This document shows positions 47,918-57,402 of a DNA stretch of 64,000 nucleotides, piece after piece. A program made the position numbers and the translations under genes. The stretch is from G041200185 sp041200185 (lineage in GTDB: Bacteria > Pseudomonadota > Alphaproteobacteria > BNTO01): positions 992,001 to 1,056,000 of the forward strand of contig CP165730.1 in NCBI GenBank assembly GCA_041200185.1. Reading direction: 5' to 3'. The notes under the pieces were generated by a model. The model worked only from the letters and a program-made list of their open reading frames with translations. It was not told where the DNA came from and ran no database searches. The first letter of the stretch is position 1, and each line of letters opens with the position of its first letter.

Positions 47918-49015
47918 TTAAACACTACACACGTGCGTAATCTCACAGGCTGTTTTATGGATTTCTAGGTCTTTTAACGAGTTACTCCGCGTTGCATCGT
48001 AAACAGCCATAACGGTTTCATAAGAGTGAACATGTGCCGATTGAGCAAACCGCAGGTAATCAGACGTCAGCTGAGACAACAAAGGCTCATCCGGACGATT
48101 TTGATCATCAGCTCCTCGTGGAAAAGCTTCGTGAGTCGCCATGACTCCGTAGATGTAATCCATAACCGATGCTTCCAAGTTCGAGTAGCGATTGAGGGAT
48201 TCCACCATATGAGCCGGTTGAATCTGCCCTCCTTCTAGATAGCTGTGCCCTGAAAAAACAACCGCCGGACACTCAGACCGGCGGCTCATTGCATCTTCTT
48301 CAAAGAAGGCATGACGCTTGGGATCGTACATAAAGCGCGTCCTCGCTTCCTCTGCAACATACAGAAAACCTTCAGGGTTGCGTTCCACACGGCGCATTTC
48401 AGCTACGAGTGGCACCTTAAAGTGAGCCGCTAAACTCATGAGCGCAACGAATCCAGGAAAAAAGGTTACAACAGGAATAGCTACATCCGAGTAGAAAGTG
48501 TGGACAGGATTCGCGAAACCACGTAGCAACTCAATGTAGACCTGCTCGAGGTCAGCGGAAAAACGCCCCACTAAGAGGTCTTTAGGATCAATGAATAAGA
48601 GCCACCTATACATATCTGCCAAGATTCGCTCCATCAGCAGGGCCTTTGCCACACCTAAAAAGCGCATCCTCCCTGCCGAATTGAGTCGCACAACCTCATT
48701 TGGCCAATACGACGAACACGTCTTTAGGGGACACCTTCCTATGATCTCATGCTCAGCCGAAAGAGCTGCTTCACACAGGAACCTCACGAGACCAAAAATC
48801 AACAAATCTTCTTCATTAAGTTCTTCAGTCTTCTTTTTGAACTGCCAAAAGCAAGCCAACCAAATGGCTCTTAGCTGGCAAGAACGATCACTGACCATGG
48901 GGTCAAATAGATGATACTTCTTCTGATCCAGAACACGAACAGCAAACTCCCGGCCATAAGAAACAAGATCATCAACGAAACCAGCAGGATACTTCAACAA
49001 CGATAAATTCGACAC
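47918..49015 (-). CDS. Unknown cytoplasmic protein, operon partner of the permease
   Basis: Not recognised. The 365-residue protein has no signal peptide, no membrane span and no motif I can assign. Visible points are a Cys pair in GRCPLKTCSSYW (about 93-104), an Arg-rich region RRVERNPEGFLYVAEEARTRFMY near 207-229, and FSGHSYLEGGQIQPAHM near 255-271. An AGGAGGG tract lies before the ATG. Its tight linkage to the following permease suggests that it acts on the imported compound or senses it (inference). Confidence 0.7.
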   Translation of the reverse strand: MSNLSLLKYPAGFVDDLVSYGREFAVRVLDQKKYHLFDPMVSDRSCQLRAIWLACFWQFKKKTEELNEEDLLIFGLVRFLCEAALSAEHEIIGRCPLKTCSSYWPNEVVRLNSAGRMRFLGVAKALLMERILADMYRWLLFIDPKDLLVGRFSADLEQVYIELLRGFANPVHTFYSDVAIPVVTFFPGFVALMSLAAHFKVPLVAEMRRVERNPEGFLYVAEEARTRFMYDPKRHAFFEEDAMSRRSECPAVVFSGHSYLEGGQIQPAHMVESLNRYSNLEASVMDYIYGVMATHEAFPRGADDQNRPDEPLLSQLTSDYLRFAQSAHVHSYETVMAVYDATRSNSLKDLEIHKTACEITHVCSV

Positions 49016-49157
49016 ACCCCTCCTCCTTCAACCTCTCCTCACCCCCCAAGGCACTGAAGTCCACCCAAACTCCGCACGGCCCCTTTTTACCTTATACTCA
49101 GATTTTTTGCAACAGTGTTAATTTGAAGGTATCGAAATACCAACAAAAAAACTGTTT

Positions 49158-49922
49158 TTATTCTCTCCATCTGAAAATTTTTTCAAGAAGAAACTTCCCA
49201 CCTAGAACACACCCCACGGTGAGTGCGCGCACTCCAAGAGATTCCCAGACGTACCCCGACCACAAAACACGAGGAGGAATAGGAACCTCCGCCAAAAAGT
49301 AGAAAGCCACGAAGCAAAAGACAACATTGTCAACGACGTTTGACGCCAGTATCGTTGCTAACGAAGTCAACTTTGAGTTTTTCGTGAGAGAGTCCTTTTG
49401 AAGGAATTGAAAAAGGAACAAGTTGGTAAACTGACTAATGCCAAAGGATGCGAGACTAGCCACAAAAATGCGCACAGAAGGTACGAAAATCCGTAGCATG
49501 GCCGCGTGATTCTGACGTGCTTCACAAAGAAAGGCAGCATCACCTTCTGCTGGTAAGTGAGCCAAGGAGAGAAGCATACTCAAGGCAAAAAAGGCATAAG
49601 CTCCCATGCCTAACCAGACACTCTGTCGTCCAGCCTTGGCGCCATAAGTCTCTGCAATGCAAATATTTGACAAGTAAATTGTGGCAAACAACACGGTTCC
49701 TAAAGGAAGCTGATCTTTAAAAAAAGTATATTTTGTAATTTGAAGAACCTGAATATTAGCAAGGCATATCACAAGTCCATTGTAGAGGTTAAGCCCCGCC
49801 AGGCCTCCAAAGCTTTGAAAAAGCTTGAGCGACAACAAAGCCACTATCAACGCTAGTAACGACACAAATTCAGGCGGCAACTGCGTTCCCACTTGTAAGA
49901 GGCGTTGTAACAATAGGTCCAC
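49158..49922 (-). CDS. Queuosine-precursor transporter, YhhQ/VUT (DUF165) family
   Basis: Integral membrane protein with about six spans. Family blocks are visible: KYTFFKDQLPLGTVLFATIYLSNICIAETYG and ISQFTNLFLFQFLQK, followed by ILASNVVDNVVFCFVAFYFL. Members import queuine or preQ precursors for tRNA modification. A longer frame reaches 50027 but would overlap the ftsH start; a GGGGAGGG tract just before a GTG at 49922 makes 254 residues more likely and leaves 123 bases as a divergent promoter region. Salvage instead of synthesis of queuosine would suit a host-dependent cell (inference). Confidence 0.82.
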   Translation of the reverse strand: MDLLLQRLLQVGTQLPPEFVSLLALIVALLSLKLFQSFGGLAGLNLYNGLVICLANIQVLQITKYTFFKDQLPLGTVLFATIYLSNICIAETYGAKAGRQSVWLGMGAYAFFALSMLLSLAHLPAEGDAAFLCEARQNHAAMLRIFVPSVRIFVASLASFGISQFTNLFLFQFLQKDSLTKNSKLTSLATILASNVVDNVVFCFVAFYFLAEVPIPPRVLWSGYVWESLGVRALTVGCVLGGKFLLEKIFRWRE

Positions 49923-50045
49923 CTCACCCTCCCCTTCTTTTGCCACAAAAGCGCATCGCTGGCGCATTTTACCGCACCGTACAGTTACATTTCCCACAAA
50001 AATTTCGTAGAGTGTCATGGGTTGCATTGGGTAGAGGAGTCCTCT

Positions 50046-51944
50046 TTGAGTTCAAACCTTCGCAATTTTTTCATTTGGAGTGCTATTTTCATCGCGCTTA
50101 TTGCCGGGGTTGATTCTCTGACGCGTCGGGTGAATGCGCCTGTAGTGAGTCAATTCACTTACTCGCGTTTCATTGAGGCTGTTAACGCGAACGATGTTCA
50201 GGAGGTGACCCTTCAGGGGCATCAAATTACCGGGAAAACCCGCCGTGGTGAGATGTTTGCGACTTATGCGCCTTATGATGCTTCTCTTATTCCACTACTT
50301 CTTGACCGCGGTGTTAACCTTTCCGCTTTGCCGGTCGAAACGAAGATCTCCTTTTGGCAGATTCTTCTACCTCTCCTTCCACTGTTATTGATCTGCGGTT
50401 TGGTGTTCTTTTCCTTTAAGCAAATGCAGTCCAATGGCAACCGCGCTCTTGGTTTTGGCCGCTCCAATGCAAAGTTAGCTGAGGAAAAGAAGTTGAAAGT
50501 GACGTTTGACGACGTCGCTGGAGCGGACGAGGCAAAGCAAGATTTGCAAGAAGTCGTGGATTTTCTCAAAGATCCTCAAAAATTTCAGCGGCTGGGTGGA
50601 AAAATTCCTAAAGGTTTCCTCCTCGTCGGTCCTCCTGGAACAGGAAAAACTCTCTTGGCAAAAGCTGTTGCAGGAGAGGCGGGAGTTCCTTTTTTCAGCA
50701 TCGCCGGGTCCGATTTTGTCGAGATGTTTGTCGGTGTAGGAGCCAGTCGTGTAAGGGACTTATTCGGTCAAGCTAAAAAGAACAGTCCCTGCATTATCTT
50801 CATTGATGAGATTGATGCCGTGGGTCGGCGGCGCAGCGGGAATTATGGCGGCAACGACGAAAGGGATCAGACGCTCAATCAGCTCCTCGTTGAGATGGAT
50901 GGTTTTGATGATGCTCAAACGATCATTGTCATTGCCGCCACGAATAGGCTGGACGTCCTTGATCAAGCTCTTTTGCGTCCGGGCCGCTTTGATCGCCGTA
51001 TCGTTGTGCCTATTCCTGACCTTCAGGGCCGTGAGAAAATTTTAGCCGTTCATCTTAAGAAGGTTCCTTTGGCTCCTAACGTTAAAATCGACATTTTAGC
51101 GCGCAGAACACCAGGCTTCTCCGGAGCTGATTTGGCTAATCTCGTGAATGAGTCAGCTCTTTTAGCCGCTCGACTTGGCAAACTGGCTGTTGGAATGCAG
51201 GAGCTGGAGGAAGCGAGAGATAAGGTTATTATGGGTGCTGAGCGTCGTTCTCTGGTGATGACAGAGGAAGCAAAGAAAATCACGGCCCATCACGAGGCTG
51301 GCCACGCTGTTGTCGCTTTCTACACACCAGGAACGGACCCCATTCATAAGGCTACGATTGTTCCTCGAGGAAGCGCTCTTGGTCTAGTTGCCACCCTTCC
51401 TAAAGATGACCGAGTCGACTACACATACGAGTGGCTCACAGCGGACATCATGGTCTCAATGGGAGGACGGATAGCGGAGGAGCTTATCTTCGGCCCTGAA
51501 AAAATCGGAGCCGGAGCATCGTCAGATATCAAAGCAGCAACAAACCTAGCTCGTCGGATGGTCACCGAGTGGGGGATGAGCCGTGCGGTTGGTTTTCTTA
51601 ACTGCGACTTTGGTGACTCGTCTTTCGAGGCAAGAGAGTTTTCGGAGGCTACGGCCAAGATTATCGATGATGAAGTTAATCGTATTCTTACGACATGCTA
51701 CCAGAAAGCTACCGACGTTATTACGGAACATCGACAACAACTGGTAGCCATTGCTAGTGCTTTGCTTGACCGAGAAACATTATCCGGTGATGAGATTAAA
51801 CTTCTCTGCGAAGGGAAGGAGTTACCTCCACAAGTAGACACTTCTTCGGAAGTCGCTGTTCCTGAAAGCATTCCCAACACATCTTCGAAACGCAAAAGAG
51901 GGAGACCTAAGAAGCAACCTCCTCAAAGTGAGCAACTCACATGA
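50046..51944 (+). CDS. ftsH: ATP-dependent zinc metalloprotease FtsH
   Basis: Membrane-anchored AAA+ protease for quality control of membrane and regulatory proteins. Two N-terminal spans (about 10-27 and 110-130) flank a periplasmic domain. The AAA module has Walker A GPPGTGKT, Walker B CIIFIDEIDAVG and the second region of homology with RPGRFDR. The protease site is HEAGH. The C-terminal tail is basic (SSKRKRGRPKKQP). An upstream TTG at 50022 is possible, but AGAGGAG six bases before the TTG at 50046 decides for 632 residues. The stop overlaps the glmM start by 4 bases. Confidence 0.95.
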   Translation: MSSNLRNFFIWSAIFIALIAGVDSLTRRVNAPVVSQFTYSRFIEAVNANDVQEVTLQGHQITGKTRRGEMFATYAPYDASLIPLLLDRGVNLSALPVETKISFWQILLPLLPLLLICGLVFFSFKQMQSNGNRALGFGRSNAKLAEEKKLKVTFDDVAGADEAKQDLQEVVDFLKDPQKFQRLGGKIPKGFLLVGPPGTGKTLLAKAVAGEAGVPFFSIAGSDFVEMFVGVGASRVRDLFGQAKKNSPCIIFIDEIDAVGRRRSGNYGGNDERDQTLNQLLVEMDGFDDAQTIIVIAATNRLDVLDQALLRPGRFDRRIVVPIPDLQGREKILAVHLKKVPLAPNVKIDILARRTPGFSGADLANLVNESALLAARLGKLAVGMQELEEARDKVIMGAERRSLVMTEEAKKITAHHEAGHAVVAFYTPGTDPIHKATIVPRGSALGLVATLPKDDRVDYTYEWLTADIMVSMGGRIAEELIFGPEKIGAGASSDIKAATNLARRMVTEWGMSRAVGFLNCDFGDSSFEAREFSEATAKIIDDEVNRILTTCYQKATDVITEHRQQLVAIASALLDRETLSGDEIKLLCEGKELPPQVDTSSEVAVPESIPNTSSKRKRGRPKKQPPQSEQLT

Positions 51945-53326
51945 CCCTTCGGCTTTTTGGTACAGATGGCATTCGTGGACGTGCTAATACGCCCCCCATC
52001 ACACCAGAGACGATCGTCAAAATTGGTCAAGCTATCGCTTTTCATTTTCGCAATCTTCCGCAAGTTGACGCTGGGGTTTTTCCTCAGAGTCTACCGTACC
52101 GCATGTTTAACCCTTACGTTAACCATTCCGGTCACCCTTTCACCGTTGTCGTGGGGAAGGATACCCGCCTATCAGGGTACATGATCGAATCCGCCCTTGT
52201 TGCGGGGCTCGTTTCTCAAGGAGCTCACGTCATCATGCTGGGACCATTACCCACTCCAGCCGTTGCTATGCTGACACGGTCTCTGCGGGCTCATGTTGGG
52301 ATTATGATTACGGCATCCCATAACCCCTATACGGACAATGGCATCAAATTTTTTGACGCTAACGGCGTAAAATTTTCAAGCAACTTGGAAAATCACCTTG
52401 AAGAAATTATCGTTTCTGGCGTACCGCCCCTACCTGTAGAGTGCGGAAAATCCATGCGTTTGGACGATTCCGCGGGACGATACGTCGAGTTTGCCAAAGC
52501 AACTTTCCCGAAGGGAAAAAGTCTCGATGGACTCAAAATTGTCCTCGACTGTGCAAATGGAGCAGCTTACCGCGTAGCTCCTCGCATCTTTTGGGAATTA
52601 GGCGCATCCGTCATTCCCCTCGCTGACGAACCCAATGGACGGAACATCAACGCCAAGTGCGGGGCTCTACACCCCGAAAATCTTCAAAAGTGTATACAAG
52701 AAACCCAAGCAGACCTTGGTATCGCTCTTGACGGTGATGCTGATCGTCTTGTTCTGGTGAACTCTAAGGGGGAGACCATTAATGGCGATCAAATCCTAGC
52801 TTTAGTTGCAAAAGAGTGGAAAAAGAATAGCTGGCTACGGGGAGGAGTTGTCTCAACAGAGATCTCAAACCTAGGCCTCAAAAAATACTTAGACAGCCTC
52901 GGGATTTCGCATTTTGAGTCCGCGGTTGGTGACAAAAATGTCGTCGCACTCATGCAGCAAACGGGCGCCAATCTTGGAGGCGAGGAGTCGGGTCACCTCA
53001 TTCTTAGCGACTACACAACTACCGGAGACGGCATCATTGCAGCTCTCCAGGTCCTCAACGTCGTCCAAGAATCTGAACGTAAGTTGGATGATCTTTTTCC
53101 CGTTTTTCAACCCTATCCCCAGCTTACGCGCAGTTTTCCCCTTAAAGAGTTCATGACGGCCGACTTCCTACACCAGCTCCGCAGCAAACTAGAGACAAAA
53201 CTAGCTGCAGAAGGACGAGTTATCCTCCGAAAATCCGGAACAGAGCCCGTCCTTCGCGTGGTAGTCCAAAGCAAAAATCCCGATCTTCTGGAGTCAATTA
53301 TTGCCGAAGACTTGGATGCGTTGTGA
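51941..53326 (+). CDS. glmM: Phosphoglucosamine mutase
   Basis: Converts glucosamine-6-phosphate to glucosamine-1-phosphate for peptidoglycan and LPS precursors. Motifs: LFGTDGIRG at the N-terminus, phosphoserine loop MITASHNPYTDNGIKFF, metal loop DGDADR, GGEESGH, and phosphate-binding RKSGTEPVLRV. The 461 residues are slightly long owing to about 15 additional residues near 45-65 (VFPQSLPYRMFNPYVNHSG). The ATG overlaps the ftsH stop (ATGA), a pair common in alphaproteobacteria. Confidence 0.97.
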   Translation: MTLRLFGTDGIRGRANTPPITPETIVKIGQAIAFHFRNLPQVDAGVFPQSLPYRMFNPYVNHSGHPFTVVVGKDTRLSGYMIESALVAGLVSQGAHVIMLGPLPTPAVAMLTRSLRAHVGIMITASHNPYTDNGIKFFDANGVKFSSNLENHLEEIIVSGVPPLPVECGKSMRLDDSAGRYVEFAKATFPKGKSLDGLKIVLDCANGAAYRVAPRIFWELGASVIPLADEPNGRNINAKCGALHPENLQKCIQETQADLGIALDGDADRLVLVNSKGETINGDQILALVAKEWKKNSWLRGGVVSTEISNLGLKKYLDSLGISHFESAVGDKNVVALMQQTGANLGGEESGHLILSDYTTTGDGIIAALQVLNVVQESERKLDDLFPVFQPYPQLTRSFPLKEFMTADFLHQLRSKLETKLAAEGRVILRKSGTEPVLRVVVQSKNPDLLESIIAEDLDAL

Positions 53327-53527
53327 ACAGCAGACTAGGTGCAGCATTCCCTAGCTACCATACGGGCACATAACGACGCAACCGGGAAGTATCCAGTTGG
53401 AGGTCACGGCATTGTTAGCAACAAGCAAGCTTTTGGATATTTCGACGTCTCCCGCGGCATCATCTATAGTAAGCCCTAAGATTCTGCTATATTCGGTACG
53501 TGTTTCACACTTAGCGCCGTTTAGGTT

Positions 53528-55591
53528 ATGTCGACATCTGACTTTCTTCTCGAAATTTTTAGTGAGGAAATTCCTGCACAGCTTCAAGTGCATGCATGCG
53601 ACGATGCAAAGGCTACTATGCTTACCCTGCTGTGTGACTTAGACGTTACTGCTGAGGACATTTATACAACATGCTCATCTAGACGCCTTTGCATCTTTGT
53701 TAGAGGACTTCCTATAGAGACAACTTCTCAGCAAGTAGAGAAAAGAGGGCCAAGGGTCAATGCACCTGAGGCAGCTCTCCTAGGGTTCCTCAAAAACAAT
53801 CATCTTGAAAGGTCTGATTTGATTGAGCGCGAAGGGTACTACTATGCACAGCTGGCACACCCAGGTCGTCCCTTCGTTGACCTTATTCCTACTCTCGTCG
53901 AGAATTTCACGAAACGCATGCCGTGGCCAAAGACGATGCGTTGGGCCTTGCCGATTTCAGGGCAAAGATCCTGGCCGTGGATTCGTCCTGTGCGCTCCGT
54001 TCTCTGCCTGTGGGGTAATCAGACCGTTGCCTTTGATCTCCAGGGATGGGGACTCTCGACAAGTAACTGCACTCGGGGGCATCGTTTCCTTTCAAAAGAG
54101 TTACTGAAAGTCCATTCTTTTGACCAGTACAAAGACCTTCTGAAGGAAAATTTTGTCATTCTCGATCACACTGAAAGGCGTCAAAAATTGGAGCAAGCTG
54201 TTCAGGATAAGCTAGTTCCCCTTCACCTAACTCTTCAGCCTGATGAGGCCTTGTGGCGTGAGGTTATTGGCTTGGTGGATTGGCCTTTCGCTATCATTGG
54301 AAACATTGACCCGGAGTTTATGACTCTTCCGGACGTCGTCCTTTCGACCTCGATGCGCGTTCATCAAAAATATTTTTCAACTCGCGATGCCGATGGAAAG
54401 CTGGCACCATATTTTGTGGCTCTTTCTAATGTCCCCGATACTCCTGACCAAACGATCAAAAAAGGATTTGAAAAGGTCCTGCGTGCACGTCTCAGTGACG
54501 CGGCATTTTTCTACAAGGAGGATTTAAAACACCCGCTAGAGGATAATTTACCGCGCCTGGATACTATTGTCTTTCACGAAAAACTCGGTTCATTGGGTCA
54601 AAAAATCGAGCGCTTAGCGAAAATTTCTCCTGATCTAGAACGGTGCGCTCATCTTTGTAAACTTGATCTCGTCTCTCATATGGTTGGCGAATTTGATGAG
54701 CTACAAGGGATCATGGGCGCTCACTATGCTTTGAAGCAGGGAGAATGTGAAGAAGTCTCTAAAGCTATTGTTGAGCACTATAAGCCCGCTGGAGCTAACG
54801 ACGACCTTCCCAAGACAGGAAAAGGAACTAAACTCGCCGTTATTGACCGACTTGATTCGCTCATTGGATTTCTTGGCGTTGGCATTATTCCTACGGGGTC
54901 AAAGGATCCATTCGCACTCCGTCGCGCCGCTTTAGGAATTTTGAGGATCACTCTTCAACAGCCACCTCTGGACCTTGAGCCCCTTGTGACTGCCGATAGG
55001 GAAGCGTATACACAACAGGGTTTTCGGTTAGCACCGGAAGTTAGCGAGCGTTTGGCTAAGTTTTTATATGAGCGTCTGGCAGCTTACTGGAAGGATCAAT
55101 GCGGATTCCGCTATGATATTGTCCAGAGCGTTTTAACCTTCGGTTTGGCCCAGCCTCAACAGCTAAATTTCCCGGATCTTGAAAAACGTGTTAAAGCCGT
55201 TCAAGCTGTCCTGAATGACGCAGATAATGCTGATTTTATGGCTCTTTTTATACGCCTAAAGGGGTTGATTAAGGAGCTCTCCACAACACATATCGACGAA
55301 GCCCTTTTCGAAGACGTATCCGAAGCAAACCTATGGAAATCCGTTCAATTCGCGTCAGATCAACTTGGGACCCTCTTGCAGGAACAAGAATATGTGGCTG
55401 CTATGATGGCTCTCAAACAACTCAAACCTCAGTTGGATGTTTTGCTTGATCGGGTTCAAATCTACGTTAATGATGCCGCTATCCAAAGGAATCGGCTCTC
55501 CCTCCTTTCTACACTCCTGGAGCTCTTCCACCGCATCGCTTTCTTCGGCGAAATCCAGGTTGAAACACCACAGCTGGTGTCGGAGTCGTAA
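53528..55591 (+). CDS. glyS: Glycyl-tRNA synthetase beta subunit
   Basis: tRNA-binding subunit of the tetrameric glycyl-tRNA synthetase, 687 residues as usual. The opening DFLLEIFSEEIPAQLQ, MPWPKTMRW, STSMRVHQKYFSTRDADGKL and GVGIIPTGSKDPFALRRAALGILRI are diagnostic. The C-terminal DALR-like helical domain is complete. It is not next to glyQ (35069-35929), unlike the usual glyQS operon. The 200 bases before it contain no recognised gene. Confidence 0.97.
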   Translation: MSTSDFLLEIFSEEIPAQLQVHACDDAKATMLTLLCDLDVTAEDIYTTCSSRRLCIFVRGLPIETTSQQVEKRGPRVNAPEAALLGFLKNNHLERSDLIEREGYYYAQLAHPGRPFVDLIPTLVENFTKRMPWPKTMRWALPISGQRSWPWIRPVRSVLCLWGNQTVAFDLQGWGLSTSNCTRGHRFLSKELLKVHSFDQYKDLLKENFVILDHTERRQKLEQAVQDKLVPLHLTLQPDEALWREVIGLVDWPFAIIGNIDPEFMTLPDVVLSTSMRVHQKYFSTRDADGKLAPYFVALSNVPDTPDQTIKKGFEKVLRARLSDAAFFYKEDLKHPLEDNLPRLDTIVFHEKLGSLGQKIERLAKISPDLERCAHLCKLDLVSHMVGEFDELQGIMGAHYALKQGECEEVSKAIVEHYKPAGANDDLPKTGKGTKLAVIDRLDSLIGFLGVGIIPTGSKDPFALRRAALGILRITLQQPPLDLEPLVTADREAYTQQGFRLAPEVSERLAKFLYERLAAYWKDQCGFRYDIVQSVLTFGLAQPQQLNFPDLEKRVKAVQAVLNDADNADFMALFIRLKGLIKELSTTHIDEALFEDVSEANLWKSVQFASDQLGTLLQEQEYVAAMMALKQLKPQLDVLLDRVQIYVNDAAIQRNRLSLLSTLLELFHRIAFFGEIQVETPQLVSES

Positions 55592-55642
55592 TTATGGTAT
55601 AAGAGAATAGGTTGTTGGTCTTTATTTTTATGGAGGTTTTTT

Positions 55643-56212
55643 ATGAAGAAATTATTTTACGGCTTTGCATTGTCAGGACTGTTTTCCGTGGGTTTATTTT
55701 CCGCTGATAGAGCTGATTGGGCAATCAATGGAGTTTGGGTGAGTCCGCTTGGTAGAACAGTAAACTTAACAGTTCATGCTCCTTTGCCCTCAGGCGCGGA
55801 CACAGAGTACAAGCAGGAGGCTTTTAAAACTCAAAATGAGGAGTTTGCAAGACAGATTGTAGATTATTTCTGTAGTGCAATGGGGGAGGAGTTGAGAGAA
55901 CAGGTTTTGCACGAAGGGGGAGACATCAACCGCCTCACGGATTTTTCAAGACGGATTGTTACCTTAGCTCCCGACATATATAGAGCACTCGACGAAGGGC
56001 GAAACATGAACGAAGAGGATGAACCGGATGAAAAGGTCCAAGAAATTAAAGACTCTATCAGTAATGCCTTGGTAGAGTCGAATACTTACCAATCTGATGA
56101 TATAAATCTCCCCTACGCAGTCAACAGCGCCTACCGCTGGCTCGTAGCAACATGTGCGGCCGTACAAGACATCTATCAACAGCCTACAACGCGTTTCGAT
56201 ACCACTAACTAG
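55643..56212 (+). CDS. Unknown small secreted protein
   Basis: Not recognised. The 189-residue protein has a TGGAGG ribosome site and a signal peptide (MKKLFYGFALSGLFSVGLFS, cleavage near 20-21). The mature part is acidic and mostly helical, with an EEDEPDEK cluster near 123-130 and only two Cys (about 77 and 171), which may pair outside the cytoplasm. It ends before a strong hairpin terminator shared with the convergent lipoprotein gene. No relation to the Cys-repeat family was seen. Confidence 0.75.
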   Translation: MKKLFYGFALSGLFSVGLFSADRADWAINGVWVSPLGRTVNLTVHAPLPSGADTEYKQEAFKTQNEEFARQIVDYFCSAMGEELREQVLHEGGDINRLTDFSRRIVTLAPDIYRALDEGRNMNEEDEPDEKVQEIKDSISNALVESNTYQSDDINLPYAVNSAYRWLVATCAAVQDIYQQPTTRFDTTN

Positions 56213-56259
56213 AGCATCCAGGAGTTGCCCCCGTTACGGTAACTGGCTTTTAAGAGGTG

Positions 56260-56286
56260 AGAGGGGCTTTGCGCCCCTCTTTTTTA
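56260..56286 (+). terminator. Intrinsic terminator, convergent genes
   Basis: Perfect 8-base stem AGAGGGGC / GCCCCTCT with loop TTTGC and a run of T into 56285. It ends the secreted-protein gene; the TAA of the convergent lipoprotein gene lies within its T run. Confidence 0.9.
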
Positions 56287-57357
56287 GGCCTTCGGTCCTG
56301 CTAGAACGCGATCCCACGCGGCACGGCGTTGATCCTTTGGCAAGGCCAGAATGTCCTGAACAGCCGTTTTCAGGATTGACAGGAGGCTTGTTGCCTGAGC
56401 TGTAATATCCACGATGCGCAGTCCTCTCACGGTAGCAATAACCTCTACCGGAAAGTTCTCTCCCGTTTTCTCATCTCTGAGAGTAATAGAATACTTCACG
56501 AAGGACTGCCCGGACTGCGCTTTAGCAACCCGAATAATGGCGTAATCCTGAATCAATGGCAGGAAGGAAGCAATGTTCGCCGAAATAAACTGGCTTAACG
56601 TCGACACAAAATACTTATCCGACTCATCGGTCGATTGAGCTCTTTCGCGGCCCAAAATCCGCGTTGCCACGATCCGCGTTGCCACGTGCTTGTCAATCCA
56701 CTCTACACATGTTGGCCCAACCTTCATAACTTTTAGCTCTTCCATCCTTTGCTTGACGAAAGCCGTATCATCTTGAGGTTGCGCCTCCTCTGGTGCTGGT
56801 TGCTTCTTCTCGCCCGCCGTGGATTTTGAAATCGGTGACGCCTGTTCAACTTCCACCTCAGTTTTTCCCTTCTGCTCTCCAACAACAGTGGGAATTTCGG
56901 GTTCCTTTGCAGGAACATCCACCCCTTCTACAGGAGGTTTAGGTTCTTTCACCGCTTCTTTGGGTTCAGGTTCAGCCGCTTCTTCTTTTATCGGTTCTTT
57001 CTTTTGGACGAGCTCGGCTTCTTGTTTTTCTTCTTTCTCAGGGACTGCTACTTCTGGTTCTTCCTCAATCTTTTTCTCAATAAGAGGCTCCTCAGTGCGT
57101 CCTAAGGACTCCTCTTGCTCCTTCTCCTCCGCCTTACTGGGCACTTCCTCCGGCTGTTTTTCAACCTCCTTCGACTCTGCAACTGACTTCTCAGTTACCG
57201 GAACCTCTTTTTGTTCCTTTTCAGCCGTTACCACCTTTCCTGGCTTTGTGGGTTTCTTCTCTTCGCACCCTACCAACGTCAGCAAAGAGCAGCCTAGTGC
57301 CAGCTTCAGCAAACTACCGATCACTCTCCCCTTTTGCATCTTTTTTTGACTCCTCAT
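56284..57357 (-). CDS. Acidic/basic-repeat lipoprotein with possible MlaC-like domain
   Basis: A 357-residue lipoprotein: signal peptide with lipobox LTLVGC at about 26-31. A long low-complexity linker of Glu, Lys, Pro and Val (about 32-205) follows, of the kind that spans the periplasm. The C-terminal domain (about 210-345) has FISANIASFLPLIQDYAI, KYSITLRDEKTGENFPVEV and GLRIVDITAQATSLLSILK, which by order recalls MlaC/Ttg2D phospholipid-binding proteins (weak). The ribosome site GAGGAGG is six bases before the ATG. It is 45 bases after rpoD and may be read from the same transcript. Confidence 0.75.
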   Translation of the reverse strand: MRSQKKMQKGRVIGSLLKLALGCSLLTLVGCEEKKPTKPGKVVTAEKEQKEVPVTEKSVAESKEVEKQPEEVPSKAEEKEQEESLGRTEEPLIEKKIEEEPEVAVPEKEEKQEAELVQKKEPIKEEAAEPEPKEAVKEPKPPVEGVDVPAKEPEIPTVVGEQKGKTEVEVEQASPISKSTAGEKKQPAPEEAQPQDDTAFVKQRMEELKVMKVGPTCVEWIDKHVATRIVATRILGRERAQSTDESDKYFVSTLSQFISANIASFLPLIQDYAIIRVAKAQSGQSFVKYSITLRDEKTGENFPVEVIATVRGLRIVDITAQATSLLSILKTAVQDILALPKDQRRAAWDRVLAGPKA

Positions 57358-57402
57358 TTACACCTCCTCTTGGTTTTACGCTCCCCGATGAGCGCCACAG
57401 GA

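Noticed and set aside
53351..53593. Minus-strand 80-codon frame before glyS
   Set aside because: It overlaps the glyS start, has no ribosome site and no recognisable product.
56819..57349. Plus-strand Ser/Thr-rich 176-codon frame
   Set aside because: It is the antisense shadow of the Glu/Lys/Pro linker of the lipoprotein gene.
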